Shown here one piece after another: positions 16,656 through 26,965 of a DNA stretch of 64,000 nt. The notes beneath the pieces were generated by a model, which was not told the DNA's origin, searched no databases, and was given only the letters and a program-made list of their open reading frames with translations. Every line of letters starts with the position of its first letter. Position 1 is the first letter of the stretch. Position numbers and translations under genes: made by a program. Origin of the DNA: Ornithinimicrobium pratense (GTDB lineage Bacteria > Actinomycetota > Actinomycetes > Actinomycetales > Dermatophilaceae); the NCBI RefSeq assembly GCF_008843165.1, contig NZ_CP044427.1:1612001-1676000 (forward strand). Direction: 5' to 3'.

Positions 16656-16696
16656 CTCCGGCCTCAAGTCCGACACTGCGCTGCCTCGGGCGGCCT

Positions 16697-17230
16697 CTAT
16701 GAGTCGAGGGTCCGGCGCGGTACCTCCGTCAGCGCCAGCCGGGCCCAGACCCGCACCTCCTCAGTGAGGGGGTTGGTCAGCAGGCCGGCCTCGTCGACCC
16801 ACTGCATACCCTCGTCGCCGCCTGCCTCCGCACCGATGACCGGCAGCTCGCCTTGGCCCAGGCCAGCCATCGCGGACTCGTCGGGCGCGGCGAAGTAGAT
16901 CAGGTCGATGTGCTGGTGCGGCGGGTCGTGGGAGATGTCCTCCACCTGGACACCCTCGGGGCGCAGCAGCTGTCTGGGCGCGCCGGGCTCGTCGTGCGTG
17001 ATGCCGGGGGAGCCGACGAGCCGGACCCCGATCCCGGTCTCCTCCCAGGCCTCCCGGCGCGCGGCGTCGTCAGGCAGCTCGTGCAGCTCGATGTGCCCGC
17101 CCGGGGGTAGCCACAGGCCCAGCTTGCGGTGCGGGTGCAGCGCGACGTGACCGGCGTGCACGACGAAGACCGCCACCGTGAAGTGCTTGGTGATCCCATC
17201 CGGCGGCTCGCGGAACTCGACATGACCCAT
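16697..17230 (-). CDS. Nudix hydrolase
   Basis: 177 residues. A complete Nudix box spans residues 45-67: glycine 45, five residues, E51, seven residues, then REAWEETGI. This pattern binds the metal and hydrolyses nucleoside diphosphates linked to another moiety. The substrate is not predictable. The N-terminal strand FTVAVFVVHAGHVALHPH and the C-terminal helix are usual for the family. ATG 17230 is chosen because TATCGT sits 7 bases upstream (17243-17238). A far longer open frame continues upstream, antisense to thrS, but is an artefact of codon bias. Divergent from thrS. Confidence 0.93.
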   Translation of the reverse strand: MGHVEFREPPDGITKHFTVAVFVVHAGHVALHPHRKLGLWLPPGGHIELHELPDDAARREAWEETGIGVRLVGSPGITHDEPGAPRQLLRPEGVQVEDISHDPPHQHIDLIYFAAPDESAMAGLGQGELPVIGAEAGGDEGMQWVDEAGLLTNPLTEEVRVWARLALTEVPRRTLDS

Positions 17231-17317
17231 GGTGGGGACGATAACCGTGCCGGTATGCCGTGCCCCGCCCGGTAGGGTTGGCGCGCAGAATACCCACCAC
17301 CACCGAGGAGCACGCCA

Positions 17318-19309
17318 GTGTCCAGCCAGATCACCGTCAGTGTCGCTGTCGCGGGAAGCGAGCGAACGGTGGAGCAGGGCACTACCGCGGCGGACCTCTT
17401 CGCCGACGATCGCAACGTCGTCGTTGCCCGGGTCGGCGGCGAGCTGCGGGACCTCGCGCACGTGCTGCAGGACGGTGACGAGGTCGAGCCGGTCCTGGTC
17501 AGCGAGCCGGACGGGCTCGACGTGCTGCGCCACTCCTGCGCCCACGTGCTCGCCCAGGCCGTCCAGGACGCCTTCCCCGACGCCAAGCTCGGGATCGGCC
17601 CGCCCATTCGCGACGGGTTCTACTACGACTTCGACGTCGAGGAGCCCTTCACCCCCGATGACCTCAAGCGCCTGGAGAAGGCGATGCAGAAGATCATCAA
17701 CACCGGCCAGACCTTCGTCCGGCGCGAGGTCAGCGACGACGAGGCCCGCGCCGAGCTGGCGGGGGAGCCCTACAAGCTCGAGTTGGTGGGGCTCAAGGGC
17801 GGCGCCGCCGATGACGCGGCCGACGGTGCCTCGGTCGAGGTCGGCGGCTCGCAGCTGACCATCTACGACAACGTCGACCGCAAGGGCGAGGTCGTCTGGG
17901 GCGACCTGTGCCGCGGCCCGCACGTGCCGACGACCAAGCTGATCGCCAACGGTTTCAAGCTCATGCGCAGCGCGGCCGCCTACTGGCGCGGTAGCGAGAA
18001 GAACCCCCAGCTGCAGCGGATCTATGGCACCGCCTGGCCGAGCAAAGAGGAACTGCGAGCTTACCTGGAAAGGCTGGCCGAGGCCGAGAAGCGTGACCAC
18101 CGGCGGCTGGGCGTCGAGATGGACCTCTACTCCTTCCCCGAGGAGCTGGGCGCCGGACTGCCGATCTTCCACCCCAAGGGCGGGGTGCTCAAGCGGGTGA
18201 TGGAGGACTACTCCCGCCAGCGGCACATCGAGGAAGGCTTCGAGTACGTCGGGACCCCCCATGTGTCGAAGGAGGGCCTGTTCCACACCTCGGGGCACCT
18301 GCCCTACTACGAGGACACCATGTTCCCCGCCATGGACGAGGACGGGCAGCGTTACTTCCTCAAGGCGATGAACTGCCCCATGCACAACCTCATCTACCGC
18401 TCCCGGCAGCGCTCCTACCGGGAGCTGCCGCTGCGGCTCTTCGAGCTCGGCCACTGCTACCGCTTCGAGAAGTCGGGCGTCGTGCACGGTCTGACCCGGG
18501 TGCGCGGGCTGGAGATGGACGACTCGCACTCCTACGTCACCCACGAAGGCGCCGCCGAGGAGATCAAGCACCTGCTCCACTTCGTGCTCAGCCTGCTGCG
18601 CGACTTCGGCCTGCACGACTTCTACCTCGAGCTGTCCACCCGCGATGAGAGCGGGGACAAGAAGGACAAGTTCATCGGCTCCGACGAGCAGTGGGCCGAG
18701 GCGACCGCGGTGCTGGAGCAGTGCGCCCGCGAGACCGGGCTGGAGCTGGTGCCCGACCCGGGCGGCGCTGCCTTCTACGGCCCGAAGATCTCGGTCCAGG
18801 CGCGTGACGCGATCGGGCGCACCTGGCAGATGTCGACCGTCCAGCTGGACTTCAACCAGCCCGAGCGGTTCGGGCTGGAGTACCAGGCTGCCGACGGCAC
18901 CCGGCAGCAGCCGGTGATGATCCACTCGGCGAAGTTCGGCTCGATCGAGCGCTTCATGGGCGTCCTGATCGAGCACTACGCCGGGCAGCTGCCGCCGTGG
19001 CTGGCTCCCGTCCAGGTCGTCGGCGTGCCGGTGGCCGAGGACTTCGACGACTACCTCAAGGACGTCGCCACCCAGCTGCGTGCCCAGGGTGTGCGCGTGG
19101 ACCTGGACCTGTCCGACGACCGCTTCCCCAAGAAGATCCGCAACGCCAGCAAGTCCAAGGCGCCGTTCATCCTCATCGTCGGTGGCGAGGACCGAGACGC
19201 CGGTGCGGTCTCCTTCCGCTACCGCGACGGCTCGCAGAAGAACGGCGTGCCCGTGGTCGAGGCGGTCGCGGAGATCTCGGCCGCGATCCGGGACCGGGTC
19301 CAGGTCTGA
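17318..19309 (+). CDS. thrS: Threonine--tRNA ligase
   Basis: 663 residues, charging tRNA-Thr with threonine. Domains in order: TGS (about 1-65), the editing domain SAD with the [20 protein letters not shown] segment (about 73-92) and CRGPHVP further on, the class II catalytic core with [20 protein letters not shown] and the motif 3 region [19 protein letters not shown], and the anticodon-binding domain (about 565-663). Near the usual bacterial length. The first bases are GTG. A TAGGGT -10 at 17272-17277 and GAGGAGC shortly before the start fit a normal leadered mRNA. The GNAT-like gene follows closely. Confidence 0.97.
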   Translation: MSSQITVSVAVAGSERTVEQGTTAADLFADDRNVVVARVGGELRDLAHVLQDGDEVEPVLVSEPDGLDVLRHSCAHVLAQAVQDAFPDAKLGIGPPIRDGFYYDFDVEEPFTPDDLKRLEKAMQKIINTGQTFVRREVSDDEARAELAGEPYKLELVGLKGGAADDAADGASVEVGGSQLTIYDNVDRKGEVVWGDLCRGPHVPTTKLIANGFKLMRSAAAYWRGSEKNPQLQRIYGTAWPSKEELRAYLERLAEAEKRDHRRLGVEMDLYSFPEELGAGLPIFHPKGGVLKRVMEDYSRQRHIEEGFEYVGTPHVSKEGLFHTSGHLPYYEDTMFPAMDEDGQRYFLKAMNCPMHNLIYRSRQRSYRELPLRLFELGHCYRFEKSGVVHGLTRVRGLEMDDSHSYVTHEGAAEEIKHLLHFVLSLLRDFGLHDFYLELSTRDESGDKKDKFIGSDEQWAEATAVLEQCARETGLELVPDPGGAAFYGPKISVQARDAIGRTWQMSTVQLDFNQPERFGLEYQAADGTRQQPVMIHSAKFGSIERFMGVLIEHYAGQLPPWLAPVQVVGVPVAEDFDDYLKDVATQLRAQGVRVDLDLSDDRFPKKIRNASKSKAPFILIVGGEDRDAGAVSFRYRDGSQKNGVPVVEAVAEISAAIRDRVQV

Positions 19310-19317
19310 GGTCTGCC

Positions 19318-19836
19318 GTGGCACCGGACGGAACGGGTCGCGTGTCGGGTATGCCGTCTCCTGCCTCGCTGGGTGCCACGGCCGCCAGGGTTCAGGCCCG
19401 TCCGGTCACCGAGGACGAGGCCTTCCTCCTCGGCGCCCTGCACTTGCAGGCCCTGCGCCGGGCGGGGGTCGACACCTCCTCGGCCCCACCCCACGTGCAG
19501 GACTTCGCCACCCGCTGGGCGGCGCGCAGCACCGACCTGCCGGCCTGGGTCGCCGAGTGCGACGGCGAGCACGTCGGGCTGGCGGTCTGTCGTCTGCCGC
19601 CGCTGCCCCGCGTCGGCCGCGGCAACCCCGAGCTGGTGATCCTGGAGCCGCTCGGCGAGCTGCCGCCCGAAGCGGTCGCGCTGGCGCTGGTGCGTGGCGT
19701 GGTGAGCTGGTTCGGCCGTGAGGGCTTCTACGCGGTGGACGTCGCGCCCGAGCTGCCCGTCCCACCCGCCGTGCTCGACGCCGCCCGCGCGGACGTGGCT
19801 CAGGGCCGCCGGGTCAGCCTGCCGACGCGCCCCTGA
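19318..19836 (+). CDS. GNAT-like protein, unassigned
   Basis: About 172 residues if GTG 19318 is used (GTG 19342 and ATG 19351 are alternatives). It reads like a diverged N-acetyltransferase: ARPVTEDEAFLLGALHLQAL starts like a GNAT helix, LPAWVAECDGEHVGLAVC resembles beta strands 2-4 and ELVILEPLGELPPEAVALAL suggests the acetyl-CoA region. The canonical Q/RxxGxG/A loop is not clear, so the activity is doubtful. It starts 8 bases after thrS and is probably co-transcribed with it. Convergent with the F420-type gene. Confidence 0.6.
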   Translation: MAPDGTGRVSGMPSPASLGATAARVQARPVTEDEAFLLGALHLQALRRAGVDTSSAPPHVQDFATRWAARSTDLPAWVAECDGEHVGLAVCRLPPLPRVGRGNPELVILEPLGELPPEAVALALVRGVVSWFGREGFYAVDVAPELPVPPAVLDAARADVAQGRRVSLPTRP

Positions 19837-19870
19837 CGACGCGTCTCCACACCCCACCAACTGCGTCTGC

Positions 19871-19897
19871 CCGGCCTGTGTGCACCCGCACGGCCGG
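19871..19897. terminator. Hairpin between convergent genes
   Basis: CCGGCC and GGCCGG, with inner GTG/CAC pairs, form a stem in the 91-base gap between the GNAT-like gene and the F420-type gene, each of which ends here. Confidence 0.35.
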
Positions 19898-19927
19898 CGG
19901 TCCATGCAGCCGTCGCACCCGGGTGCG

Positions 19928-20413
19928 TCAGTTCGTCGGTTCCAGCACGAACAGCGGGATGGTGCGGTCGGCGCGCTCCTGGTACTCGGCATACGGCGGG
20001 AAGGCGGTGACCGCCCGCTCCCACCATTCCTGCCGCTCGGGCCCGTCCTCGAGCAGCCGCGCACGCAGCGGGTGCTGCTCGGCGCCGTCCTGGACGAGCA
20101 CGTCCTGGTGGGCGCTGATGTTGTGGAACCAGGTCGGGTGCGTGGGATGGCCGCCCTTGCTGGCTACCGCGAGGTAGCATCCCTCGTGCTCGACCCGCAT
20201 CAGCGGCACCCGACGAAGCATGCCGGAGCGGGCACCGCGCATGGTGATAACCACGATCGGACGGTTCTGGATGGTGGCGGCGTCGGTGGTGCCGGCCCGG
20301 TCGATGTCGGCGAGCTGACGGGCCACCTCCTCCGAGGCCAGCGGCAGGTAAGCCTTGGGGTCGTGCACGGAGGGGTCGTCGGCGAGCGCGTGGGGGCGGC
20401 TGTCGTGCGTCAT
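19928..20413 (-). CDS. Deazaflavin (F420)-type nitroreductase-family protein
   Basis: 161 residues of the DDN-like split beta-barrel family found mainly in actinobacteria, which use coenzyme F420 or related flavins. Typical elements: PIVVITMRGARSGMLRRVPL followed by MRV, then YLAVASKGGHPTHPTWFHNI, a near-invariant segment of the family, and the C-terminal EYQERADRTIPLFVLEPTN. Whether it uses F420 or FMN, and its substrate, cannot be told from sequence. ATG 20413 is the first suitable start and is divergent from the HIT gene. Confidence 0.88.
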   Translation of the reverse strand: MTHDSRPHALADDPSVHDPKAYLPLASEEVARQLADIDRAGTTDAATIQNRPIVVITMRGARSGMLRRVPLMRVEHEGCYLAVASKGGHPTHPTWFHNISAHQDVLVQDGAEQHPLRARLLEDGPERQEWWERAVTAFPPYAEYQERADRTIPLFVLEPTN

Positions 20414-20473
20414 ACCGTGACACAACCCGACCTGGGCGCCGCATCTTCCCGGTGACCGGCACCGGGCTTTCCG

Positions 20474-20479
20474 TAGACT
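20474..20479 (+). promoter_or_regulatory. -10 element of the HIT gene
   Basis: TAGACT, 7 bases before ATG 20487, with no Shine-Dalgarno between; a leaderless promoter. Confidence 0.5.
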
Positions 20480-20486
20480 GCCCGCC

Positions 20487-21047
20487 ATGAACCACCAGGG
20501 CGACACCGGCGACGTCGAGCAGGCAGCCGCCATGGCGGGGGTACGGGACGGCTTCGAGCGGCTGTGGACGCCGCACCGGATGGCCTACGTCAAGGGTGAA
20601 CGGCCCAGCGAGGACGCTGGGCACGGCTGCCCGTTCTGCGTCGCGCCGGAGAAAGACGACGAGGCCGGGCTGATCGTCCACCGCGGCAAGCACTGCTACG
20701 TGGTGCTCAACCTCTTCCCCTACAACCCGGGGCACCTGCTCATCTGCCCCTACCGGCACGTCTCCCTGTACGTCGACCTCACCGACCAGGAGACCACGGA
20801 GTTCACCGCGCTCACCAAGGCCGCCATCCGCGCGACGACCTCAGCCGCGAACCCGGCCGGGTACAACATCGGGATCAACCAGGGCGAGGTCGCCGGTGCG
20901 GGGGTGGCGGCGCACCTGCACCAGCACCTGGTGCCCCGCTGGTCGGGGGACGCCAACTTCTTGCCCATCGTGGCTCAGACCAAGGCGCTGCCCCAGCTGC
21001 TGGAGGACGTCCGCCGCCAGCTCGTGGCTGCCTGGCCGGGGGACTAG
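20487..21047 (+). CDS. HIT-domain nucleotide hydrolase/phosphorylase
   Basis: 186 residues. The histidine triad is H143-L-H145-Q-H147 (HLHQHLVPRW) and the zinc-binding-like GHGCPFCVAPEKDDEAGLIV lies near residue 48. VLNLFPYNPGHLLICPYRHV is the typical central segment. It closely resembles the mycobacterial Ap4A phosphorylase branch (Rv2613c), which cleaves diadenosine tetraphosphate. In mycobacteria the thrS neighbourhood likewise holds a HIT gene followed by pgsA; here pdxS follows directly. Confidence 0.9.
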   Translation: MNHQGDTGDVEQAAAMAGVRDGFERLWTPHRMAYVKGERPSEDAGHGCPFCVAPEKDDEAGLIVHRGKHCYVVLNLFPYNPGHLLICPYRHVSLYVDLTDQETTEFTALTKAAIRATTSAANPAGYNIGINQGEVAGAGVAAHLHQHLVPRWSGDANFLPIVAQTKALPQLLEDVRRQLVAAWPGD

Positions 21048-21080
21048 CCGCTGGTTTTCGGGTCGGTCGGCGGTGCGGCG

Positions 21081-21086
21081 TAGGAT
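21081..21086 (+). promoter_or_regulatory. -10 element upstream of pdxS
   Basis: TAGGAT in the 123-base gap between the HIT gene and pdxS; a transcript from here would have a leader of about 80 bases. Confidence 0.35.
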
Positions 21087-21170
21087 TTGCCCTGTCCCCC
21101 CGCCCGACGCCGAGCCCAGCGCGGCGCAGCGACCCGGACCACCGCGCACCCTCATGGAAGAGACCCCTGG

Positions 21171-22076
<906 letters not shown>

Positions 22077-22174
22077 GACACGCCGCACCCAAGGACTTCT
22101 TGAGGTGTCCCGTGGGACTGGTCACCGATGGCCCCTTTCACGGGGCACCCTCCACGACGGCGAGGGAGCGGGTG

Positions 22175-22834
22175 GTGCAGAGTAGGCCGGTGCCCGCCCC
22201 TCGTCCAAGCGTTCCCTCCACCCCTCCTGCCGCCGCCCCCGGTGGCCGACCTGTGGTCGGCGTCCTGGCCGTCCAGGGTGACGTCCGGGAGCACGTCCTC
22301 GCGCTGCGCCAGCTGGGTGCCGAGCCGCGCACCGTCCGCCGGCCCGCAGAGCTTGAGGGGTTGGCTGGGTTGGTGGTCCCGGGTGGGGAGTCGACGACCA
22401 TCGACCGGCTGTCCCGGGTCTTCGGGCTGCACGAGCCGATCCAGGAGCTGATCCGAGACGGGCTGCCGGTGTACGGCTCCTGCGCGGGGATGATCCAGCT
22501 GGCCGGCGAGGTCCTCGACGGCCATCCCGAGCAACAGTCCTTCGGCGGCATCGACATGACCGTGCGTCGCAACGCCTTCGGACGGCAGGTGGACTCGTTC
22601 GAGGCCGACCTGCCGGTCGCCGGCATCGAGGGGGAGCCCTTCCGGGCCGTCTTCATCCGGGCGCCGTGGGTCGAGCGCCTGGGCGAGCAGGTCGAGGTGC
22701 TCGCCGAGGTGGATGGGCACCCGGTCGCCGTCCGGCAGGGTGCGCTGCTGGCCACCAGCTTCCATCCCGAGGTCACCGGTGACCACCGGGTGCACGCGCT
22801 CTTCCTCGCCATGTGCGTGCGGGCACAGACCTGA
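22175..22834 (+). CDS. pdxT: Pyridoxal 5'-phosphate synthase, PdxT glutaminase
   Basis: About 219 residues. A class I glutamine amidotransferase domain that hydrolyses glutamine and channels ammonia to PdxS. The nucleophile is C103 ([12 protein letters not shown]). The [11 protein letters not shown] loop and [15 protein letters not shown] provide the His/Glu of the triad. The family core starts at [17 protein letters not shown] 22172 or 22175 is preferred to ATG 22100 because GGGAG lies 6-7 bases upstream and the longer N-terminus is Pro-rich low complexity. Confidence 0.93.
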   Translation: MQSRPVPAPRPSVPSTPPAAAPGGRPVVGVLAVQGDVREHVLALRQLGAEPRTVRRPAELEGLAGLVVPGGESTTIDRLSRVFGLHEPIQELIRDGLPVYGSCAGMIQLAGEVLDGHPEQQSFGGIDMTVRRNAFGRQVDSFEADLPVAGIEGEPFRAVFIRAPWVERLGEQVEVLAEVDGHPVAVRQGALLATSFHPEVTGDHRVHALFLAMCVRAQT

Positions 22835-22999
22835 CCGGGGGCTAACCTAGGAGACCGGTCCAGCGCCGTCCCGGACGGCCGTGGGCCGGTCGCGCCCGGT
22901 GGCAGCGGCAGGCACCCGCCCGTCAGGACGGCATACCGCGCCCTTGCCCCGACGGTGGCGCCCCGAACGCACGCAGGACGACGAAGGTAGGGACTAGGG

Positions 23000-23767
23000 A
23001 TGTCTGGGCACTCCAAGTGGGCGACGACCAAGCACAAGAAGGCTGCGCTGGACGCCAAGCGTGGCAAGCTCTTCGCCAAGCTGATCAAGAACATCGAGGT
23101 CGCGGCGCGCCTGGGTGGGGGCGACCCGGCCGGCAACCCGACGCTCTACGACGCCATCCAGAAGGCCAAGAAGAGCTCGGTCCCCAACGACAACATCGAT
23201 CGGGCGGTCAAGCGCGGCTCTGGCGCCGAGGCCGGTGGCGCGGCCTATGAGGCGCTGGTCTACGAGGGCTACGCGCCTGGTGGGGTCGCGCTCTACATCG
23301 AGTGCCTGACCGACAACAAGAACCGCGCCGTGATGGAGGTGCGCACCGCCTTGTCGCGCAACGGCGGCTCCATGGCCGACAGTGGCTCGGTGGCCTATCT
23401 CTTCGAGCGCAAGGGGCAGGTCGTGGTGCCCAAGGAGCAGGAGCCGGGGGACACGACAGAGGACGCCCTGCTGGAGATCGTGCTCGACGCCGGCGCCGAG
23501 GATGTCCAGGACCTCGGGGAGTCTTTCGAGATCCTCTCCGAGTCCGCCGACGTGGTTGCGGTGCGCACCGCACTGCAGGAGGCGGGCCTGGACTACGACT
23601 CGGCGGAGGTCACCTTCGTGCCTAGCATGGAGGTGCCGTTGGACGCCGAGGGGGCGCGCAAGGTGATGCGGGTCATGGAGGCCTTGGAGGACTGCGACGA
23701 CGTGCAGAACGTCTACTCCAACGCCGATATCTCCGATGAGGTCCTCGCCGAGCTCGACGAGGACTGA
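23000..23767 (+). CDS. YebC/PmpR-family translation and gene regulator
   Basis: 255 residues of the YebC/TACO1 family, which in other bacteria aids translation of proline-rich stretches and acts as a DNA-binding regulator. [20 protein letters not shown] is the classic N-terminus, then [20 protein letters not shown] and [20 protein letters not shown]. The third domain ends in the acidic [15 protein letters not shown] 23000 follows AAGGTAGGGACTAGGG. It sits just upstream of ruvCAB, the conserved actinobacterial position. Confidence 0.95.
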   Translation: MSGHSKWATTKHKKAALDAKRGKLFAKLIKNIEVAARLGGGDPAGNPTLYDAIQKAKKSSVPNDNIDRAVKRGSGAEAGGAAYEALVYEGYAPGGVALYIECLTDNKNRAVMEVRTALSRNGGSMADSGSVAYLFERKGQVVVPKEQEPGDTTEDALLEIVLDAGAEDVQDLGESFEILSESADVVAVRTALQEAGLDYDSAEVTFVPSMEVPLDAEGARKVMRVMEALEDCDDVQNVYSNADISDEVLAELDED

Positions 23768-23882
23768 CCGTGGGCGGCTCCGGCCTGGCCTCGCGCGTGT
23801 CGGAGCACCGGGGGAGAAGCCCGGCCGCGTAGCGTGACCTACGAACATCTGTCCACACCCGCGGCTTCGAGGAGGTCCCACC

Positions 23883-24557
23883 GTGCGCGTCCTCGGTGTC
23901 GACCCTGGGCTGACCCGCTGCGGCCTCGGTGTGGTCGAGGGCCTGCCCGGCCGACGGCTGCGGATGGTCGCGGTCGGCGTCGTGCGCACCCCGCCGGAGG
24001 ACGAGCCACACGAGCGCCTGCTGTCGGTGCAGACCGAGATCGACCAGTGGATCGCCGACTGGGCGCCCGATGCGATCGCCGTGGAGCGGATCTTCGCCAA
24101 GGCCAACATCAAGGGCATCATGGGCACCGCCCAGGCCTCGGCCGTGCCGATGCTGGCCGCCGCCCGGCTCGGGCTGCCGCTCGCGATGCACACCCCGTCG
24201 GAGATCAAAGCCGCCGTCACCGGCAACGGACGCGCCGACAAGGCGCAGGTGGGGCACATGGTCACCCGCATCCTCGGGCTCGAGGAGGCGCCCCGGCCAG
24301 CCGACGCCGCCGACGCCCTCGCGCTGGCCATCTGCCACCTGTGGCGTGGAGGGTATGACGCCCGCGTCGACCAGGCGGGCGCCCCCGGCGGGCGGACCAA
24401 CCGGCTGCAGGCGGCCGAACAAGCCGCAGGTCAGGCCGGATCCAACCGGCTCGCCGAGCTGCACGCCCAGCACCGCACCGCCCAGCGCGCCGCCGCGGCG
24501 CGGGCCAGCGGCCGCTCCGGCGTGCGACCCGTGACCACCAGGAGGATCGTCCCGTGA
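23883..24557 (+). CDS. ruvC: Holliday junction endonuclease RuvC
   Basis: 224 residues, resolving Holliday junctions with RuvAB. Catalytic acids: D7 ([14 protein letters not shown]), the VERIF glutamate near residue 68, and the C-terminal [14 protein letters not shown] pair near 142-146. [16 protein letters not shown] is the family segment after the second acid. GTG start at 23883 after GAGGAGG. The C-terminal tail after about residue 165 is longer than in E. coli RuvC (173 residues) and Gln/Ala/Arg-rich, probably disordered. Its TGA overlaps the GTG of ruvA. Confidence 0.96.
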   Translation: MRVLGVDPGLTRCGLGVVEGLPGRRLRMVAVGVVRTPPEDEPHERLLSVQTEIDQWIADWAPDAIAVERIFAKANIKGIMGTAQASAVPMLAAARLGLPLAMHTPSEIKAAVTGNGRADKAQVGHMVTRILGLEEAPRPADAADALALAICHLWRGGYDARVDQAGAPGGRTNRLQAAEQAAGQAGSNRLAELHAQHRTAQRAAAARASGRSGVRPVTTRRIVP

Positions 24558-25165
24558 TCGCTTCCGTCCGCGGCCCCGTCCGGCACGTAGGTCTGGACCA
24601 CTTAATCGTTGAGGTGGGCGGGGTGGGCCTGCTGGTCCACACCACCCCCGCGACCGCGGCCGAGGGCGGGGTGGGTGAGGAGATCACCCTGGAGACGGCC
24701 CTGGTCGTGCGCGAGGAGTCGCTGACCCTCTACGGCTTCGCCGGGGCCGACGCCAAAGCGCTCTTCGAGCAGGTGCAGACCGTCAGCGGGGTAGGACCCC
24801 GGCTCGCGCTGGCCATGCTCTCCGTGCACACTCCAGACGCCCTGCGCACCGCCCTGGCCCGCGGCGACCTCGCCGCGCTGACCAAGATCCCCGGCATCGG
24901 GAAGAAGTCGGCCGAGCGGCTGGTGCTCGAGCTCAAGGACAAGATCCTCGCCGTGGGCGTCGACCCGGCCGACCTGTCGGTCACGCCCGCCGGGGCCGCC
25001 GGAGCCGAGGACGCCGTCGTGAGCCAGGTGCGGGCGGCTCTGGAAGGCCTGGGCTGGAACACCCGCCAGGCCGACGCCGCCCTCGACACGGTGACAGCAG
25101 CCCCAGACGCACCCACCGATGTCGCGGCCGTGCTGCGCGCCGCGCTGCGGGAGCTGGGCCGGTGA
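24554..25165 (+). CDS. ruvA: Holliday junction DNA helicase subunit RuvA
   Basis: 203 residues. Domain I (OB fold, about 1-62) begins [20 protein letters not shown]. Domain II carries two helix-hairpin-helix motifs ([19 protein letters not shown] and [20 protein letters not shown]), and domain III (about 150-203) binds RuvB. RuvA tetramers hold the four-way junction. It starts with GTG overlapping ruvC by four bases and its TGA overlaps the ruvB GTG, so the three are translationally coupled. Confidence 0.96.
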   Translation: MIASVRGPVRHVGLDHLIVEVGGVGLLVHTTPATAAEGGVGEEITLETALVVREESLTLYGFAGADAKALFEQVQTVSGVGPRLALAMLSVHTPDALRTALARGDLAALTKIPGIGKKSAERLVLELKDKILAVGVDPADLSVTPAGAAGAEDAVVSQVRAALEGLGWNTRQADAALDTVTAAPDAPTDVAAVLRAALRELGR

Positions 25166-26352
25166 GCGACCTGGACCCGGACCTGGGCCTGGGTGACGAC
25201 GGCTTCGCCGACGGCTCCCGAGAGGTCGGCTTCGCGCCGGGGGAGGACCCCGGCGTGGGCCGGGTGGTGGACCCCGGCGGCGACGACGAGGAGCGCCGGG
25301 TGGAGGCCGCACTGCGGCCGCGCAGGCTCGCGGACTTCCCCGGGCAGCACCGAGTCTGCGACCAGTTGGGTCTGGTCCTGGAGGCGGCGCGGCGGCGCGG
25401 CAGCCCGCCGGACCACGTGCTGCTCTCCGGCCCGCCCGGCCTGGGCAAGACGACCCTGGCGATGATCATCGCCGGCGAGCTGGAGCAGCCGATCCGGATC
25501 ACCTCCGGCCCGGCTATCCAGCACGCGGGTGACCTGGCGGCCGTCCTGTCCTCCCTGGTGGAGGGCGAGGTGCTCTTCCTGGACGAGATCCACCGGATGT
25601 CTCGCCCTGCCGAGGAGATGCTCTACCTGGCCATGGAGGACTTCCGGGTCGACGTCATCGTCGGCAAGGGCCCGGGCGCCACGGCGATCCCGCTGGAGCT
25701 GCCGCCGTTCACCGTGGTCGGGGCCACCACCCGGGCAGGGCTGCTGCCCGCGCCGCTGCGCGACCGGTTCGGCTTCACCGGCCACCTCGACTACTACGCC
25801 ACCGAAGACCTGGCCACGATCCTGCACCGCAACGCCGACCTGCTGGGCATCGCGGCTGACGAGGCCGGCGTGCAGCAGATCGCCTCCCGTTCCCGCGGCA
25901 CCCCCCGGGTCGCCAACCGGCTGCTGCGACGCGTCCGGGACTGGGCTCAGGTGCACGGCGAGGACCGCGTCGACGAGCCGGCGGCCCGGGCCGCGCTGAA
26001 TCTCTTCGACGTCGACGAGCTCGGGCTGGACCGGCTGGACCGCGCAGTCCTGGAAGCCTTGTGCACCAGGTTCGGCGGAGGACCGGTCGGGCTGTCCACG
26101 CTCGCCGTGGCCGTCGGTGAGGAACCGGACACGGTGGAGACCGTGGCCGAGCCCTACCTGGTCCGCGAAGGCTTCATGATCCGCACGCCGCGAGGCCGCG
26201 CGGCCAGCCGGGCCGCCTGGGAGCACCTCGGGCTCACGCCACCGGCCGACGCCGGCCAGCGCGTGGGTGGCTATCCGGGCGCGCCGGTCGAGGCCGGCAC
26301 GGGGCGGCTCGGCACCCCGGCCGGCCAGGACCCGCTCCCGCTCGACGACTAG
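25162..26352 (+). CDS. ruvB: Holliday junction DNA helicase ATPase RuvB
   Basis: 396 residues. AAA+ ATPase: Walker [13 protein letters not shown] (K96), Walker [11 protein letters not shown], sensor [18 protein letters not shown], then the small ATPase domain and a winged-helix domain ([15 protein letters not shown]). It drives branch migration. Compared with E. coli RuvB (336 residues) there is an acidic N-terminal extension of about 50 residues and a C-terminal tail of about 40. A cluster of 22-bp repeats lies immediately after the stop. Confidence 0.97.
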   Translation: MSDLDPDLGLGDDGFADGSREVGFAPGEDPGVGRVVDPGGDDEERRVEAALRPRRLADFPGQHRVCDQLGLVLEAARRRGSPPDHVLLSGPPGLGKTTLAMIIAGELEQPIRITSGPAIQHAGDLAAVLSSLVEGEVLFLDEIHRMSRPAEEMLYLAMEDFRVDVIVGKGPGATAIPLELPPFTVVGATTRAGLLPAPLRDRFGFTGHLDYYATEDLATILHRNADLLGIAADEAGVQQIASRSRGTPRVANRLLRRVRDWAQVHGEDRVDEPAARAALNLFDVDELGLDRLDRAVLEALCTRFGGGPVGLSTLAVAVGEEPDTVETVAEPYLVREGFMIRTPRGRAASRAAWEHLGLTPPADAGQRVGGYPGAPVEAGTGRLGTPAGQDPLPLDD

Positions 26353-26357
26353 GATCC

Positions 26358-26450
26358 GCAGACCGTGTCGCCGGTCGGGGCAGACCGTGTCCCCGGTCGG
26401 GGCAGAGCGTGTCCCCGGTCGGGGCAGACCGTGTCGCCGGTCAGACACGG
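26358..26450 (+). repeat. Tandem 22-bp intergenic repeat, four copies
   Basis: The unit GCAGACCGTGTCGCCGGTCGGG starts at 26358, 26380, 26402 and 26424; copies differ by one or two bases and the last is partial. It ends in a hairpin, CCGTGTC (26429-26435) with GACACGG (26444-26450). The same unit recurs at 33173-33277, mostly inverted. Located between ruvB and yajC. Confidence 0.85.
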
Positions 26451-26593
26451 GCACCCGCCTCTTTGGTGGCGCCCGCCCGCTCACCTAGACTTCCCCGGGT
26501 GCCCTGCCGCGGTTGACGTCGCGCAGGTGCCCGGCCTCGACCTCTGTTGTCGAGATCGACGTCGACGACACTCACAGCTGAAGGGTCTGGTCC

Positions 26594-26965
26594 ATGACAC
26601 TCGCGACCGGCGCCGCCGCGTCCCAGGGGACCGGCGGTCTCTCCATCCTCATTCTGGCCCTGCCGATCCTGCTCCTGGTCTGGTTGATGTTCTCCCAGCG
26701 GCGGCGCACGAAGGCGCTGGGAGAGGCCCAGCAGGCGGTCCAGGTCGGCCAGGAGGTGCTCACCACCTCTGGCATCCACGGGGTGGTGGCCGGCCTGGAG
26801 GGCGAGGTCGTCCAGCTGCGCATCGCCGAGGGCGTTGTGATCCGGATGGACCGACGGGCCATCGTGCCCCTGTCGATCGCGCAGGCCGGTCCCGGCCGCG
26901 CAGCCCCGGGCAACGCCGACCCGGGCACCACCAACCCTGACGCCGGGGGGACCAACCCGCGATGA
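26594..26965 (+). CDS. yajC: Preprotein translocase subunit YajC
   Basis: 123 residues. One N-terminal membrane helix (about 17-35, LSILILALPILLLVWLMF) precedes the conserved cytoplasmic domain (QRRRTKALGEAQQAVQVGQE, then VLTTSGIHGVVAGLEGEVV). The C-terminal 25 residues are a Gly/Pro/Asn-rich tail. It joins SecDF to support preprotein translocation. Its stop overlaps the ATG of secD by four bases. Confidence 0.93.
   Translation: MTLATGAAASQGTGGLSILILALPILLLVWLMFSQRRRTKALGEAQQAVQVGQEVLTTSGIHGVVAGLEGEVVQLRIAEGVVIRMDRRAIVPLSIAQAGPGRAAPGNADPGTTNPDAGGTNPR

Noticed and set aside
16697..19324. 875-residue minus-strand open frame
   Set aside because: Only its last 177 residues (Nudix) are real. The upstream 700 are antisense to thrS with repetitive Leu/Val/Gly/Asp composition.
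26358..26450. Possible CRISPR array
   Set aside because: The four 22-bp units are directly adjacent with no spacers, and no cas genes are present. It is a tandem repeat.
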